Of a stretch of 64,000 nt of DNA, positions 1-8,256 are shown one piece after another. The position numbers and the translations under genes were made by a program. The DNA is from Nocardia ninae NBRC 108245 (lineage in GTDB: Bacteria > Actinomycetota > Actinomycetes > Mycobacteriales > Mycobacteriaceae), in the NCBI RefSeq assembly GCF_007990755.1, contig NZ_BJXA01000020.1, forward strand, positions 1 through 64,000, written 5' to 3'. The notes below the pieces were generated by a model. The model did no database searches, was not told the origin of the DNA, and worked only from the letters and a program-made list of their open reading frames with translations. Numbering within the stretch: the first letter of the stretch is position 1; each line of letters starts with the position of its first letter.

Positions 1-2
1 CC

Positions 3-521
3 GCCCTGCTCGGTGCCCTCGCCGCGATCGACGGCTTCCGCGTCGACGCGGTCGAGCCCGCCGAGCACCGCGCCGAACTCGTCCGCAAGTCCGTGCACGG
101 CCTGCCCGTCGACGTCCACGTCACCGACGGCCGTGACAGCGGACTGACCCCCGGCTACGACCGCATTCTGGTGGACGCACCATGCACCGGCCTCGGCGCA
201 CTGCGCCGCCGACCCGAGGCCCGCTGGCGCCGCACCCCCGCCGACGTCGCCGAACTGGTCACCCTGCAGCGCGAATTGCTCACCGCCGCATGGGATCTGC
301 TCCGCCCCGGCGGCGTCCTGCTGTACTCCACCTGCTCACCGCACCTGTCGGAAACGGTCGTCGTGGTAGCCGACGCGGTCCGCCGCCTCGGCGCCGAACA
401 ACTCGACGCCCGCCCCCTCCTCCCCGGCGTCGACGACCTCGGCGACGGCCCGACCGCCCAACTCTGGCCGCACCGCCACGGCACCGACGCAATGTTCATG
501 GCGGCTCTCCGCAAACCCTGA
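3..521 (+). CDS. rsmB: 16S rRNA m5C967 methyltransferase RsmB, C-terminal part (partial)
   Basis: This is the C-terminal ~172 residues of a SAM-dependent rRNA cytosine-5 methyltransferase (RsmB/Fmu/NOP2 family); its 5' part lies before the window. Visible motifs are DAPCTGLGALRRRPEARWR, which holds the PC cysteine of motif IV that releases the product, and YSTCSPHLSET, which holds the TC catalytic cysteine of motif VI. The frame is open from base 3, before the first ATG at 93, so the gene clearly begins upstream. The neighbour order rsmB then rpe matches M. tuberculosis Rv1407-Rv1408, although four extra genes lie between them here. The family assignment is firm; the exact target base C967 is inferred from the orthologue. 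Confidence 0.92.
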   Translation, partial: ALLGALAAIDGFRVDAVEPAEHRAELVRKSVHGLPVDVHVTDGRDSGLTPGYDRILVDAPCTGLGALRRRPEARWRRTPADVAELVTLQRELLTAAWDLLRPGGVLLYSTCSPHLSETVVVVADAVRRLGAEQLDARPLLPGVDDLGDGPTAQLWPHRHGTDAMFMAALRKP

Positions 522-672
522 CCCGCAGGATCGAGGGGGAACTGATGCCGGCGGCTTCTCGCGATTCGCCAACATCAGTTCCCCATGATCACTCGTCCAG
601 CTCTGGGTTCGCCCATCTCGCCGATTCCATTCGTCCAATCCCTGGCCCAGCCCGTCGGGCAGACTGACGTTC

Positions 673-1023
673 ATGGCACTGACGTGGCAAGACGTGGTCG
701 CTCTCGCGACCGAACTCCCCGGCGTCGAAGAGTCGACGTGGTGGAACAGTCCAGCCTTGAAGGTCGGCGGCAAGGGCTTCGGCCGGTTACGCGTCGACGC
801 CGAGGGTGGGTTGGCTCTGGTGTGTGATCCCGCCGAGAAGGAGGCGCTGCTGGCCTCCGGCGATCCGGCGTTCTACACCACCCCGCACTACGACGGACAC
901 CCGTTCATCCTCATCGATCTCGAACGCGTCGCCCGCGAACAGCTGCGCGAAATGCTGGACGATGCATGGTGGCTCACCGCTCCGCCGAAAGTGCGTAAGC
1001 AGCGAGCGTCCGCCAAGGGGTGA
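673..1023 (+). CDS. MmcQ/YjbR family protein
   Basis: A 116-residue protein that fits the MmcQ/YjbR family in length and in its pattern: an N-terminal helix ending LPGVEESTWW, a central strand region with LALVCDPAEKEALLAS, then a TTPHYDGHPFILIDL segment and a C-terminal AWWLTAPPKVRKQ helix. Members have a double-wing fold resembling the CyaY/MotA C-terminal domain and are often called DNA-binding by analogy; no reaction is known. ATG 673 follows a weak -10-like CAGACT (660-665) by 7 nt, so the transcript may be leaderless. It ends 5 bp from the convergent sigma-factor gene and has no evident operon partner. Confidence 0.8.
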   Translation: MALTWQDVVALATELPGVEESTWWNSPALKVGGKGFGRLRVDAEGGLALVCDPAEKEALLASGDPAFYTTPHYDGHPFILIDLERVAREQLREMLDDAWWLTAPPKVRKQRASAKG

Positions 1024-1028
1024 GCCCG

Positions 1029-1964
1029 TTACTCCCGGCTCGACTGCTCCCGAAGCCGCGCAAGGGTTTTCGCGAGGATGCGCGAGACGTGCATCTGCGA
1101 GATGCCCATCTGCTGGGCGATCTGGGTCTGCGTCATCGATTCGAAGAACCGCATGGTGAGGATCCGGCGTTCCCGCTCGGGCAGCCCGGCCAGCAGCGGA
1201 CGGATCGCGACGTACTCCTCCACCCGGTCGAATTGGGACTCTTCCTCACCGAGGGTGTCCAGCAGGGAAGCATCGGTGTCGCGGCCGAGGGTGGCCGCGT
1301 CGATGGAGCTCGGCTGGTAGGCGTTGCCCGCGATGACGGCCTGGGTCACCTCGTCCGGGTCCACGTCGAGTTCGGCGGCGATCTCCTTGGCCGTCGGTGA
1401 CCGGCCGAGCCGCTGGGAGAGCGCGTCGATCGCCGCGCCGATCCGCAGATGCGTCTCCTTGACCCGCCGCGGCACCCGCATGGCCCAGGTGTTGTCGCGG
1501 AAGTAGCGACGCACCTCGCCCATGATCGTCGGCACCGCGAAGGACAGGAAGTTCGAGCCGCGCTCGACGTCGAACCGGTCGACGGCGTGCACCAGCCCGA
1601 CCCGCGCCACCTGGGTGAGATCGTCGAACGGTTCACCGCGCCCGCTGAACTTGCGCGCGATGTGATCGGCCAACGGGATGCAGCGACTGATCAGTTCGGC
1701 CCGGATCGCGCTGTGCCGCGCGGTTCCCGGCTTGCTCGCACCGAGCTGTTCGAAGAGCAGCCCGACGTCGTCGTAGCTGGCGACCGTCTTTACCGCCTCG
1801 ATGGTTTCGCTTTCCTCGACGGCGTCCTGGGTGCTGACATCGTCCGCGTCCTCGGCGGCGCTCTCCGCGTCGTCGGCCTTCTCGGTGGCGGGATCCGCCT
1901 TGTCGGTAACGGTGTCGGCGTTGTCGTCGCGATCGGAGTCGAACACGGTGTCCTCGTCCGCCAC
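1029..1964 (-). CDS. sigF: SigF/SigB-subfamily RNA polymerase sigma factor
   Basis: A 311-residue group 3 sigma factor of the SigB/SigF/SigG type. After an unusually acidic, low-complexity N-terminal stretch of about 60 residues (many Asp, Glu, Ala, Val) come region 2 (FDDLTQVARVGLVHAVDRFD; NFLSFAVPTIMGEVRRYFRD), region 3 and region 4 with the helix-turn-helix QIAQQMGISQMHVSRIL. GTG at 1964 overlaps the anti-sigma gene stop by one base (TAGTG), so the two are translationally coupled. Such factors control stress, envelope or developmental genes and are held inactive by an RsbW-type kinase. In M. tuberculosis sigF lies elsewhere, so this copy sits in a different genomic context. The acidic extension is longer than in the mycobacterial protein as I recall it. 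Confidence 0.9.
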   Translation of the reverse strand: MADEDTVFDSDRDDNADTVTDKADPATEKADDAESAAEDADDVSTQDAVEESETIEAVKTVASYDDVGLLFEQLGASKPGTARHSAIRAELISRCIPLADHIARKFSGRGEPFDDLTQVARVGLVHAVDRFDVERGSNFLSFAVPTIMGEVRRYFRDNTWAMRVPRRVKETHLRIGAAIDALSQRLGRSPTAKEIAAELDVDPDEVTQAVIAGNAYQPSSIDAATLGRDTDASLLDTLGEEESQFDRVEEYVAIRPLLAGLPERERRILTMRFFESMTQTQIAQQMGISQMHVSRILAKTLARLREQSSRE

Positions 1965-2386
1965 TACGCTTTCCCCCGGACCCGACGGAACTCGACCGTC
2001 GTCGGATATCCGGAAACCGTCGAATCGAACGAATCCTGTTTCGCCTGTACCTCATCGGTGAGGGTGCGCAGTACATGCCAGCCGAAGCTGCGCTGATCGG
2101 GTAGACCCGCCTTGGCCGCGATCCCGCTGACGTGGACCAGCAACTCGGTCTCGCCGACGGTGAATCGACAGTTCAGGCTGGTGTCGGGTCCGGCGACGGC
2201 AATCAGGGTCGAGCAGACCTCGTCGACGGCCAGCCGGATGTCGGCCACCTCGTCCAGCGTGAAATCGCTTAGTAGGACGAGAGTTTCGGCGAGCCCACGA
2301 ACGATGGGCAGCTGTGTGACCGATGCGGCCACCCGAATCTCCACCGGGGTGCTGTACAGCCCCTGTTCCGCCGAAATGTTGATCAC
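1964..2386 (-). CDS. rsbW: RsbW/UsfX-like anti-sigma factor (GHKL ATPase fold)
   Basis: About 140 residues with the HATPase_c pattern of RsbW-type anti-sigma kinases: the helix [19 protein letters not shown] (N-box region), then a degraded glycine-rich segment before [15 protein letters not shown]. It is expected to bind the downstream SigF-type factor and release it through partner switching with anti-anti-sigma proteins encoded elsewhere. The open frame extends to a TTG at 2419, but I chose GTG 2386 (VINISAEQG) because the upstream extension runs through a SigF-type promoter and matches nothing. Overlap with sigF (TAGTG) indicates a two-gene operon. The canonical GHKL G1 Asp-x-Gly is not obvious, as in other actinobacterial UsfX-type proteins. 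Confidence 0.85.
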   Translation of the reverse strand: MINISAEQGLYSTPVEIRVAASVTQLPIVRGLAETLVLLSDFTLDEVADIRLAVDEVCSTLIAVAGPDTSLNCRFTVGETELLVHVSGIAAKAGLPDQRSFGWHVLRTLTDEVQAKQDSFDSTVSGYPTTVEFRRVRGKA

Positions 2387-2396
2387 CCTATGCAGG

Positions 2397-2420
2397 CTAC
2401 CCACTCCCGCGCTGGACAAC
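2397..2420 (-). promoter_or_regulatory. Candidate SigF-dependent promoter of rsbW-sigF
   Basis: On the minus strand, GTTG (2420-2417) and GGGTAG (2402-2397) are separated by 14 bp, close to the actinobacterial SigF/SigB consensus GTTT-N15-17-GGGTAT. It ends about 10 nt before GTG 2386, so the operon may be autoregulated with almost no leader. The spacer is one base shorter than usual, hence the modest confidence. Confidence 0.4.
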
Positions 2421-2432
2421 CCACACTACCGA

Positions 2433-2438
2433 TAGACT
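2433..2438 (+). promoter_or_regulatory. -10 hexamer of rpe (leaderless)
   Basis: TAGACT ends 8 nt before the GTG start of rpe at 2447, the spacing expected when transcription starts at the start codon. No Shine-Dalgarno sequence is present between them. Confidence 0.45.
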
Positions 2439-2446
2439 GCGACGTT

Positions 2447-3139
2447 GTGTCCACCCCGACTTACGCGCGCCCGGCCGCTCCGATGATCGCCCCCTCCATC
2501 CTGTCCGCCGACTTCGCCCACCTCGCGGACGAGGCCAAGGCGGTCGCGGGAGCCGACTGGCTACACGTCGACGTGATGGACGCGCACTTCGTGCCGAACC
2601 TGACACTGGGCCTGCCCGTCGTGGAGAGCCTGCTGAAGGCGACCGACATCCCCCTCGACTGCCACCTGATGATCGAGGATCCGGGCCGTTGGGCGCCGCC
2701 GTACGCCGAGGCGGGCGCGCACAATGTGACCTTCCACGCCGAGGCGACCGACGATCCGATCGCGGTGGCCCGCGACATCCGCGCGGCGGGTGCCAAGGCG
2801 GGTCTCTCGGTGAAGCCGAACACACCGATCGAGCCGTACCTGGAGATCCTGCGTTCGTTCGACACCCTGCTGGTGATGAGCGTCGAGCCCGGCTTCGGCG
2901 GACAGTCGTTCATCGCCGACGTGCTGGAGAAGGCGCGCACGGTGCGCAGGCTGGTGGACGCGGGCGAGCTGCGGCTGCTGGTGGAGATCGACGGTGGGAT
3001 CAACACCGACACGATCGAGGCTGCCGCGGAGGCCGGCATCGATTGCTTCGTCGCCGGGTCCGCTGTTTACAACACGGCCGATCCCAAGGCGGCCGTCGAG
3101 TCGCTGCGCAGGCAAGCCGCCGTGGTGCGCGCGGGCTGA
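2447..3139 (+). CDS. rpe: Ribulose-phosphate 3-epimerase
   Basis: Interconverts D-ribulose 5-phosphate and D-xylulose 5-phosphate in the pentose phosphate pathway (cytosol). The 230-residue TIM barrel has the family signatures [29 protein letters not shown] (metal-binding His and Asp), [21 protein letters not shown] and EIDGGIN, ending with the phosphate-binding [12 protein letters not shown] 2447 was chosen because it lies at leaderless spacing behind TAGACT; ATG 2483 (MIAPS) would still give a complete enzyme. It transcribes divergently from the anti-sigma gene. The rest of the pathway (tkt, tal, zwf, opcA, pgl) lies at 47-54 kb in the same window. Confidence 0.95.
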   Translation: MSTPTYARPAAPMIAPSILSADFAHLADEAKAVAGADWLHVDVMDAHFVPNLTLGLPVVESLLKATDIPLDCHLMIEDPGRWAPPYAEAGAHNVTFHAEATDDPIAVARDIRAAGAKAGLSVKPNTPIEPYLEILRSFDTLLVMSVEPGFGGQSFIADVLEKARTVRRLVDAGELRLLVEIDGGINTDTIEAAAEAGIDCFVAGSAVYNTADPKAAVESLRRQAAVVRAG

Positions 3140-3338
3140 GTGGACGCTCGGCTAACTGCGCGGGGTTTTGCGCAACGTTCGTGCGAGTGGCGTCCCGTTG
3201 AGCGGCGGTCAGTATGCGACCTGACGCGAGTTGCGAATCGTCTGCAGCGCACGGGTTGCGGGCAACGCTCGATCTCGTCGCGCGATCGCCCCCGCGGAGC
3301 GGTGCCGGGCCGCGCGGGGTCTGCCCCGGCGAAATCGC

Positions 3339-3809
3339 TTACAGCGCGCGGGTTTTGCAGGCGCCGATCGCGCGGGTCGCCTCGATCACCGCGTTGAGCG
3401 GCGGTCGGGTGGCTGCGGTTGCGGGGGAGCGGATCCAGGTGCGGTAGCCGGTGTGCTCGTCGTCGGGCGAGGGGAGCACGATCTGGCTGCCGGTGCAGGC
3501 CACCGTCGCGTACAGCCGGAACAGCTCGGCGGAGACCGCGGCGGTCAGCGTGTCCGGCCGGTACGGTCCGGTCAGGAAGGTCCAGCGCTGGGCGCGGGGA
3601 TGATCGAGGACCGGTCCCGCGATGGCGGCTTGCTCGAGCCGCTGCTGCACCCGTTCGCCGAGGTCGGCGGGCATGGTGATGGCGCCGTAATGAGTGCCGA
3701 TATGCAACAGGATGCGTCGCGAGGTGGGATCGATCGAGGCGGGCAGGTGCAATTCGCGCCGGTACTGCACGCAGCGAACTTCCAGCGTCGAATCGAGAAG
3801 AGTGGTCAC
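3339..3809 (-). CDS. Hypothetical protein
   Basis: A 156-residue soluble protein starting at GTG 3809. There are no membrane segments or signal peptide. Visible features are an N-terminal basic segment (CVQYRRELHLPASID), a central HIGTHYGAITMPADLGERV stretch and a Thr/Arg/Ala-rich C-terminus with a cysteine (GACKTRAL). I recognise no domain; my impression is that similar ~150-residue proteins recur in Nocardia genomes, which I cannot verify here. It stands alone between rpe and the long AT-richer leader of the riboflavin genes, and its own promoter would lie in that leader. Confidence 0.65.
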   Translation of the reverse strand: MTTLLDSTLEVRCVQYRRELHLPASIDPTSRRILLHIGTHYGAITMPADLGERVQQRLEQAAIAGPVLDHPRAQRWTFLTGPYRPDTLTAAVSAELFRLYATVACTGSQIVLPSPDDEHTGYRTWIRSPATAATRPPLNAVIEATRAIGACKTRAL

Positions 3810-4383
3810 GCCGCGCCCCCAACTGTGTCGAACTTGATTAGGCCCACTGTGGTCTTCTGACTTCCGTGAGTGGTGGACAATCCTTCGGTCGAACTTCCTG
3901 GCGGCATCACGTGCTTCACCAGGTCTAACGGTCCCTCGTCGAACTGTTCGGTGAACGATAGGAATCAGCTACATAACAATATTGCTGCTATTTCGGTCAC
4001 GGCGCAAGCAAATGTTAAAAGTGAGCGGCAACTGGGTACGAACAGAGCTCGTGAGTTTGCCGGAAGTGTGCAAAACGCAAACTGGTGGTATCCATATCGC
4101 GGCCCAATAATCATTGTCGACCTGAAAAAGTCGCAATATCCGTATCATCGAATTGAATTCGACATCAATCCTTTATTGATCGTTTGCCTACGCGCATGTC
4201 CCCCGGCAGCCGGTCTGCTTCCTCCGGCGGTTGCCGGGACACGGTCTGCTGGCTCTTTGAGCGGAACCGTGCTGTCGGCTACGACCAGCCGTCGTTAAGC
4301 TGAGCCAAGGGCATCGACCGGCGGGAATACCCGTCGCGGCCGGGCTGTTCCGCAACCGGGGACAACGACTAGGGAGTCATGGC
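3810..4383. other. 574-bp intergenic region, AT-richer core, upstream of ribE
   Basis: No convincing gene. The middle (about 3950-4190) is far richer in A and T than anything around it, with runs such as AACAATATTGCTGC and GAATTGAATTCGAC. Near the 3' end is an 11-bp hairpin (4202-4238), and the ribE ribosome site AGGGAG lies just before ATG 4384. I looked for the conserved blocks of an FMN (RFN) riboswitch and did not find them. The region probably carries divergent promoters for the hypothetical gene and ribE. Confidence 0.6.
4202..4238 (+). other. Stem-loop in the ribE leader
   Basis: Arms CCCGGCAGCCG (4202-4212) and CGGTTGCCGGG (4228-4238) pair over 11 bp with one G-T wobble and a 15-nt loop. 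There is no T tract. It could be an attenuator, a factor-independent terminator or an RNA-stability element ahead of ribE. Confidence 0.45.
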
Positions 4384-5007
4384 ATGTTCACAGGCATCGT
4401 CGAGGAGCTGGGCGAGATCGTCGCCACCGAGCGGTTGGCCGACGCCGCCCGGCTGACGATCCGGGGCGAGCTGGTGACCTCCGATGCCGGGCACGGTGAT
4501 TCGATCGCGGTGAACGGCGTGTGCCTGACGGTCGTCGAGGTGGTGGGCGGCGATTCGTTCACGGTCGACGTGATGCAAGAGACGTTGGATCGCTCCAGCA
4601 TCGGCAAGCTGGACACCGGATCGAAGGTCAACCTGGAACGGGCCGCCGCACTGAACAGCAGGCTCGGCGGCCACCTCGTGCAGGGCCACGTCGACGGCAC
4701 CGGCACCGTGCTCTCCCGCACCCCCTCGGAGAACTGGGACGTGGTGCGCATCTCGCTGCCCGACAAGATCGCCCGCTACGTGGTGGAGAAGGGCTCGATC
4801 ACCGTCGACGGCATCTCGCTCACCGTCTCCGGCCTCGGCGTCGCCGACGAGCCCGCGGAGGCGGGCAGCGGCGACTGGTTCGAGGTCTCGCTCATCCCCA
4901 CCACGCTTGCCCTGACAAATCTCGGCTTTGCCACCGTCGGCACCACCGTCAATCTGGAGGTGGACGTCATCGCGAAGTACGTGGAGCGCCTGCAGCAGCG
5001 CGGGTGA
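4384..5007 (+). CDS. ribE: Riboflavin synthase, alpha subunit
   Basis: Dismutates two 6,7-dimethyl-8-ribityllumazine molecules into riboflavin and 5-amino-6-ribitylamino-uracil. The 207-residue protein has two tandem lumazine-binding barrels: residues 1-90 with MFTGIVEELG, SIAVNGVCLTV and NLERA, and residues 97-190 with GGHLVQGHVDGTG, SITVDGISLTV and FEVSLIPTTLALTNL. ATG 4384 is preceded by AGGGAG. It is followed after 76 bp by ribBA and then ribH, the order of M. tuberculosis Rv1412-Rv1415-Rv1416. The deaminase/reductase ribG/ribD is not in the window. Confidence 0.95.
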   Translation: MFTGIVEELGEIVATERLADAARLTIRGELVTSDAGHGDSIAVNGVCLTVVEVVGGDSFTVDVMQETLDRSSIGKLDTGSKVNLERAAALNSRLGGHLVQGHVDGTGTVLSRTPSENWDVVRISLPDKIARYVVEKGSITVDGISLTVSGLGVADEPAEAGSGDWFEVSLIPTTLALTNLGFATVGTTVNLEVDVIAKYVERLQQRG

Positions 5008-5083
5008 ACGGCCGGACGGTCATCATCCGCGAGCGACGCCGTAGTGTAGGGGCGGACCTAATTCGAGATGGAGCACAACAGAC

Positions 5084-6328
5084 GTGACCAGGTTCGACAC
5101 CATCGAGCGCGCAGTCGCCGACATCGCCGCCGGTAAGGCCGTAGTCGTCGTCGACGACGAGGACCGCGAGAACGAGGGCGACCTCATCTTCGCGGCGGAG
5201 AAGGCCACCCCGGAGCTGGTGGCCTTCATGATTCGCTACACCTCCGGTTACATCTGTGTGCCACTGACGGGTGACGACTGCGATCGGCTGGGCCTGCCGC
5301 CGATGTACGCGATGAACCAGGACAAGCACGGCACCGCCTACACCGTGTCGGTCGACGCCCGCGAGGGCATCACGACCGGTATCTCGGGTGCCGACCGCGC
5401 CACCACCATGCGACTGCTCGCCTCCGACGAGGCGAAGGCCGACGACTTCACCCGCCCCGGCCATGTGGTGCCGTTGCGCGCGAAGGACGGCGGCGTGCTG
5501 CGCAGGCCGGGGCACACCGAGGCCGCGGTCGACCTGTCCCGGATGGCCGGACTGCGTCCCGCGGGCGTGATCTGCGAGATCGTCAGCCAGAAGGACGAGG
5601 GCCACATGGCCCGCACCGAGGAACTGCGCGTCTTCGCCGACGAGCACAACCTCGCGCTCATCTCCATCGCCGACATGATCGCCTGGCGGCGCAAGCACGA
5701 GAAGCACGTGGTGCGCGTCGCCGAGGCGCGGATCCCCACGGCGCACGGCGAATTCATGGCCGTCGGTTACCAGAGCATCTACGACGAGGTCGAGCATGTC
5801 GCGCTGGTGCGCGGTGACCTCGCAGACGGCGAGGACGTGCTGGTGCGGGTGCACTCCGAGTGCCTCACCGGCGATGTGTTCGGTTCGCTGCGCTGCGACT
5901 GCGGTCCGCAGCTGGATGCCGCGCTGGAAATGGTGGCCCAGGAGGGCCGCGGTGTGGTGCTGTACATGCGCGGGCACGAGGGCCGCGGCATCGGGCTGAT
6001 GCACAAGCTGCAGGCCTACCAGTTGCAGGACTCCGGCCACGACACGGTCGACGCGAACCTGGAACTCGGGCTGCCCGCCGACGCGCGCGACTACGGCACC
6101 GGCGCGCAGATCCTGGTGGACCTCGGGATCCGTTCGATGCGGCTGCTCACCAACAACCCGGCCAAGCGCGTCGGCCTGGACGGCTACGGCCTGCGGATCA
6201 CCGACCGGGTGCCGATGCCGTTGCGCGCCAACGCCGAGAACCTGCGCTACTTGCGGACCAAACGCGACCGGATGGGCCACGACCTGATCGGGCTCGACGA
6301 CATCGATCTGGGCGAGACCGCCCGCTAA
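5084..6328 (+). CDS. ribBA: Bifunctional DHBP synthase / GTP cyclohydrolase II
   Basis: Provides both precursors of riboflavin. Residues 1-200 form 3,4-dihydroxy-2-butanone-4-phosphate synthase (metal site DEDREN 25-30; [35 protein letters not shown]). Residues ~205-410 form GTP cyclohydrolase II with zinc cysteines C260, C271 and C273 in [15 protein letters not shown], then [12 protein letters not shown] and [13 protein letters not shown]. Both sets of active residues are intact, so the fusion should be bifunctional. GTG 5084 was taken as start ([11 protein letters not shown]). A TAGTGT hexamer at 5042-5047 could be an internal promoter. ribH follows 21 bp later. Confidence 0.95.
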   Translation: MTRFDTIERAVADIAAGKAVVVVDDEDRENEGDLIFAAEKATPELVAFMIRYTSGYICVPLTGDDCDRLGLPPMYAMNQDKHGTAYTVSVDAREGITTGISGADRATTMRLLASDEAKADDFTRPGHVVPLRAKDGGVLRRPGHTEAAVDLSRMAGLRPAGVICEIVSQKDEGHMARTEELRVFADEHNLALISIADMIAWRRKHEKHVVRVAEARIPTAHGEFMAVGYQSIYDEVEHVALVRGDLADGEDVLVRVHSECLTGDVFGSLRCDCGPQLDAALEMVAQEGRGVVLYMRGHEGRGIGLMHKLQAYQLQDSGHDTVDANLELGLPADARDYGTGAQILVDLGIRSMRLLTNNPAKRVGLDGYGLRITDRVPMPLRANAENLRYLRTKRDRMGHDLIGLDDIDLGETAR

Positions 6329-6829
<501 letters not shown>

Positions 6830-6959
6830 TGGGTGCGGTCGGGTTCCACCGCGCAGTCGGCCTATGTGGTTCGGCAGCGGTTCCCGGTATCGGATCGGCG
6901 ACTGTCGCGGACGTTTTGCAGTTCCATGCCGATGTCGCAGGGGTAGGTGCGGGTAACTG

Positions 6960-7463
6960 ATGCCGGTCTCTCGCATTTTCCGAAGGAACGCCGAACCCGC
7001 CGCAGGACAAGGCGATACGTCCGAGTGGGAACTCGAGATCCGTCCCCGCCGTGCCGTGCGCAACGCGCGCATCGTCGCGGTCGTGATCGCCGCCGCCTTC
7101 CTCGCAGGCGGTATTTGGTTGCGCACCGGTTCGACGGGCGTGAACTTCCGCGTCGTCGACCAGATAGCCATGATCGGCATCGGCCTGGTCATCGCCGCCG
7201 CGGTCCTGCTGCTCACCCGGCCGCGCGTGCGTGTCGGCGCCGCAGGCGTCTCGGTGCGAAACATCCTCGGCGACAACGACTTCCCCTGGGACACCGTCCG
7301 CGGCGTCACCTTCCCCGACCGGAAGGCCTGGGCCCGGCTCGAACTCGTCAACGACGACTACGTCCCCATGCTGGCAATCCGCTCCAACGACAAGGAGCGT
7401 GCCGCCGAAGCAATGGAGCAGCTCCGCGAACTGGGTGTGAAGTACACAGCCGAGCCGAAGTGA
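6960..7463 (+). CDS. PH-domain-containing membrane protein (Rv1417-like)
   Basis: A 167-residue protein with a charged N-terminus, two transmembrane helices (about residues 38-54 and 68-85) and a C-terminal soluble domain whose pattern (VRVGAAGVSVRNILGDNDFPWDTV... ) fits the bacterial PH-like domain called low-molecular-weight antigen 6 PH domain. Its position right after ribH equals that of Rv1417 in M. tuberculosis, which supports orthology. No biochemical role is established; conserved linkage to riboflavin genes is suggestive but could be chance. ATG 6960 overlaps the preceding TGA-rich leader, and there is no strong ribosome site. Confidence 0.75.
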   Translation: MPVSRIFRRNAEPAAGQGDTSEWELEIRPRRAVRNARIVAVVIAAAFLAGGIWLRTGSTGVNFRVVDQIAMIGIGLVIAAAVLLLTRPRVRVGAAGVSVRNILGDNDFPWDTVRGVTFPDRKAWARLELVNDDYVPMLAIRSNDKERAAEAMEQLRELGVKYTAEPK

Positions 7464-7500
7464 TCGGTGGCGCTCTGATTGCGCCGCCCGGTGTCGAGGT

Positions 7501-8040
7501 TCAGCGGGACAGCAGCATCGGATAGACGATGGGCCCGTGGTCGATGGATAGCTCGCCCTGCCGCTTGAAGCCGAAGCGTTCGAAGAACGGGCAGCACGCA
7601 CGGGAATTGGATATCAGGAAGCAGGGCTCGGTCGAGCCGGCCAGCCGCTGCTCGATCAGGGACGACGCGAAGCCCTGACGCCGGCAGTTCGGGTGGGTAC
7701 CGACGGCAGCGAGATACAGATGGGGAGTATCGGGTCGGACGTCTTCGATCTGGCGGGAAGCCGCAAGCGCCCGGGGGAGACTGCCCTTCAACGCCCGGAA
7801 CAGGGTGAACGGCTTCGCGATCGAGGAGATAACCCCCGGCGGTTCCCACAACGCAACGCTGACAATGTTCCCGTCCGCGTCGCACGCCGCGTCGACCATG
7901 CCCGTTTCAGCGCGCGAGGCAATACGCGAATCCCAGAACGCCGGCAGCGCCTGCCGCCGCAACCCAGGTCGCGGCCAGAAGTAAGTCATCAGCGGATCCT
8001 CGGCGAAAGCCTCCGCGAGGACGAACGCACCGGTCTGCAT
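7501..8040 (-). CDS. GNAT family N-acetyltransferase
   Basis: A 179-residue acetyl-CoA-dependent acyltransferase-fold protein. The acetyl-CoA-binding motif A is LAAVGTHPNCRRQGFASSLI (R-R-Q-G-x-A pyrophosphate loop), followed by motif B CFLISNSRACCPFFERFGFK. The N-terminus (VLAEAFAEDPLMTYFW) resembles the subgroup acting on small amines. The substrate cannot be told from sequence. The start ATG 8040 lies 6 nt after TAACCT on the minus strand, so the message is probably leaderless. It is transcribed in the same direction as ggt, but a strong hairpin separates them. Confidence 0.85.
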   Translation of the reverse strand: MQTGAFVLAEAFAEDPLMTYFWPRPGLRRQALPAFWDSRIASRAETGMVDAACDADGNIVSVALWEPPGVISSIAKPFTLFRALKGSLPRALAASRQIEDVRPDTPHLYLAAVGTHPNCRRQGFASSLIEQRLAGSTEPCFLISNSRACCPFFERFGFKRQGELSIDHGPIVYPMLLSR

Positions 8041-8046
8041 AACTGC

Positions 8047-8052
8047 AGGTTA
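8047..8052 (-). promoter_or_regulatory. -10 hexamer of the GNAT gene (leaderless)
   Basis: TAACCT on the minus strand, 6 nt upstream of ATG 8040. Confidence 0.45.
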
Positions 8053-8130
8053 ACCGGCAACCGAGGCGCCATCGCGAGATAAACCCCCGACACGCGCGAC
8101 GAGGACGCCGTCCAAACCCACGCTGCCATT

Positions 8131-8166
8131 CGCCTGACAAACCTCACGCGCCTGACAAACCTCACG
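8131..8166. repeat. Perfect tandem duplication of 18 bp
   Basis: CGCCTGACAAACCTCACG occurs twice head to tail (8131-8148 and 8149-8166) in the gap between the GNAT gene and the ggt terminator. It is likely a recent slippage duplication; copy number could vary between strains. Confidence 0.9.
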
Positions 8167-8187
8167 CCGCACCGCCGTACTTCACTA

Positions 8188-8237
8188 ACGGGGCATGGCG
8201 GCGGCCCTACTCGCACCTGGCCGCCGCCATGCCCCGT
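8188..8237. terminator. Strong hairpin terminator downstream of ggt
   Basis: Perfect 19-bp arms ACGGGGCATGGCGGCGGCC (8188-8206) and its exact complement (8219-8237) around a 12-nt loop, 19 bp past the ggt stop codon. There is no T tract, as is common for actinobacterial I-shaped terminators. Confidence 0.8.
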
Positions 8238-8256
8238 CGGTCAGTGAGCTGACGAC

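Noticed and set aside
3870-4298. 142-codon open frame in the AT-rich ribE leader
   Set aside because: No ribosome site, no recognisable domain, mixed composition, and the second half runs through a hairpin; more likely regulatory DNA.
4183-4383. FMN riboswitch upstream of ribE
   Set aside because: The conserved ACCGGCGGT and GCCGACGG-type blocks with their paired stems could not be found.
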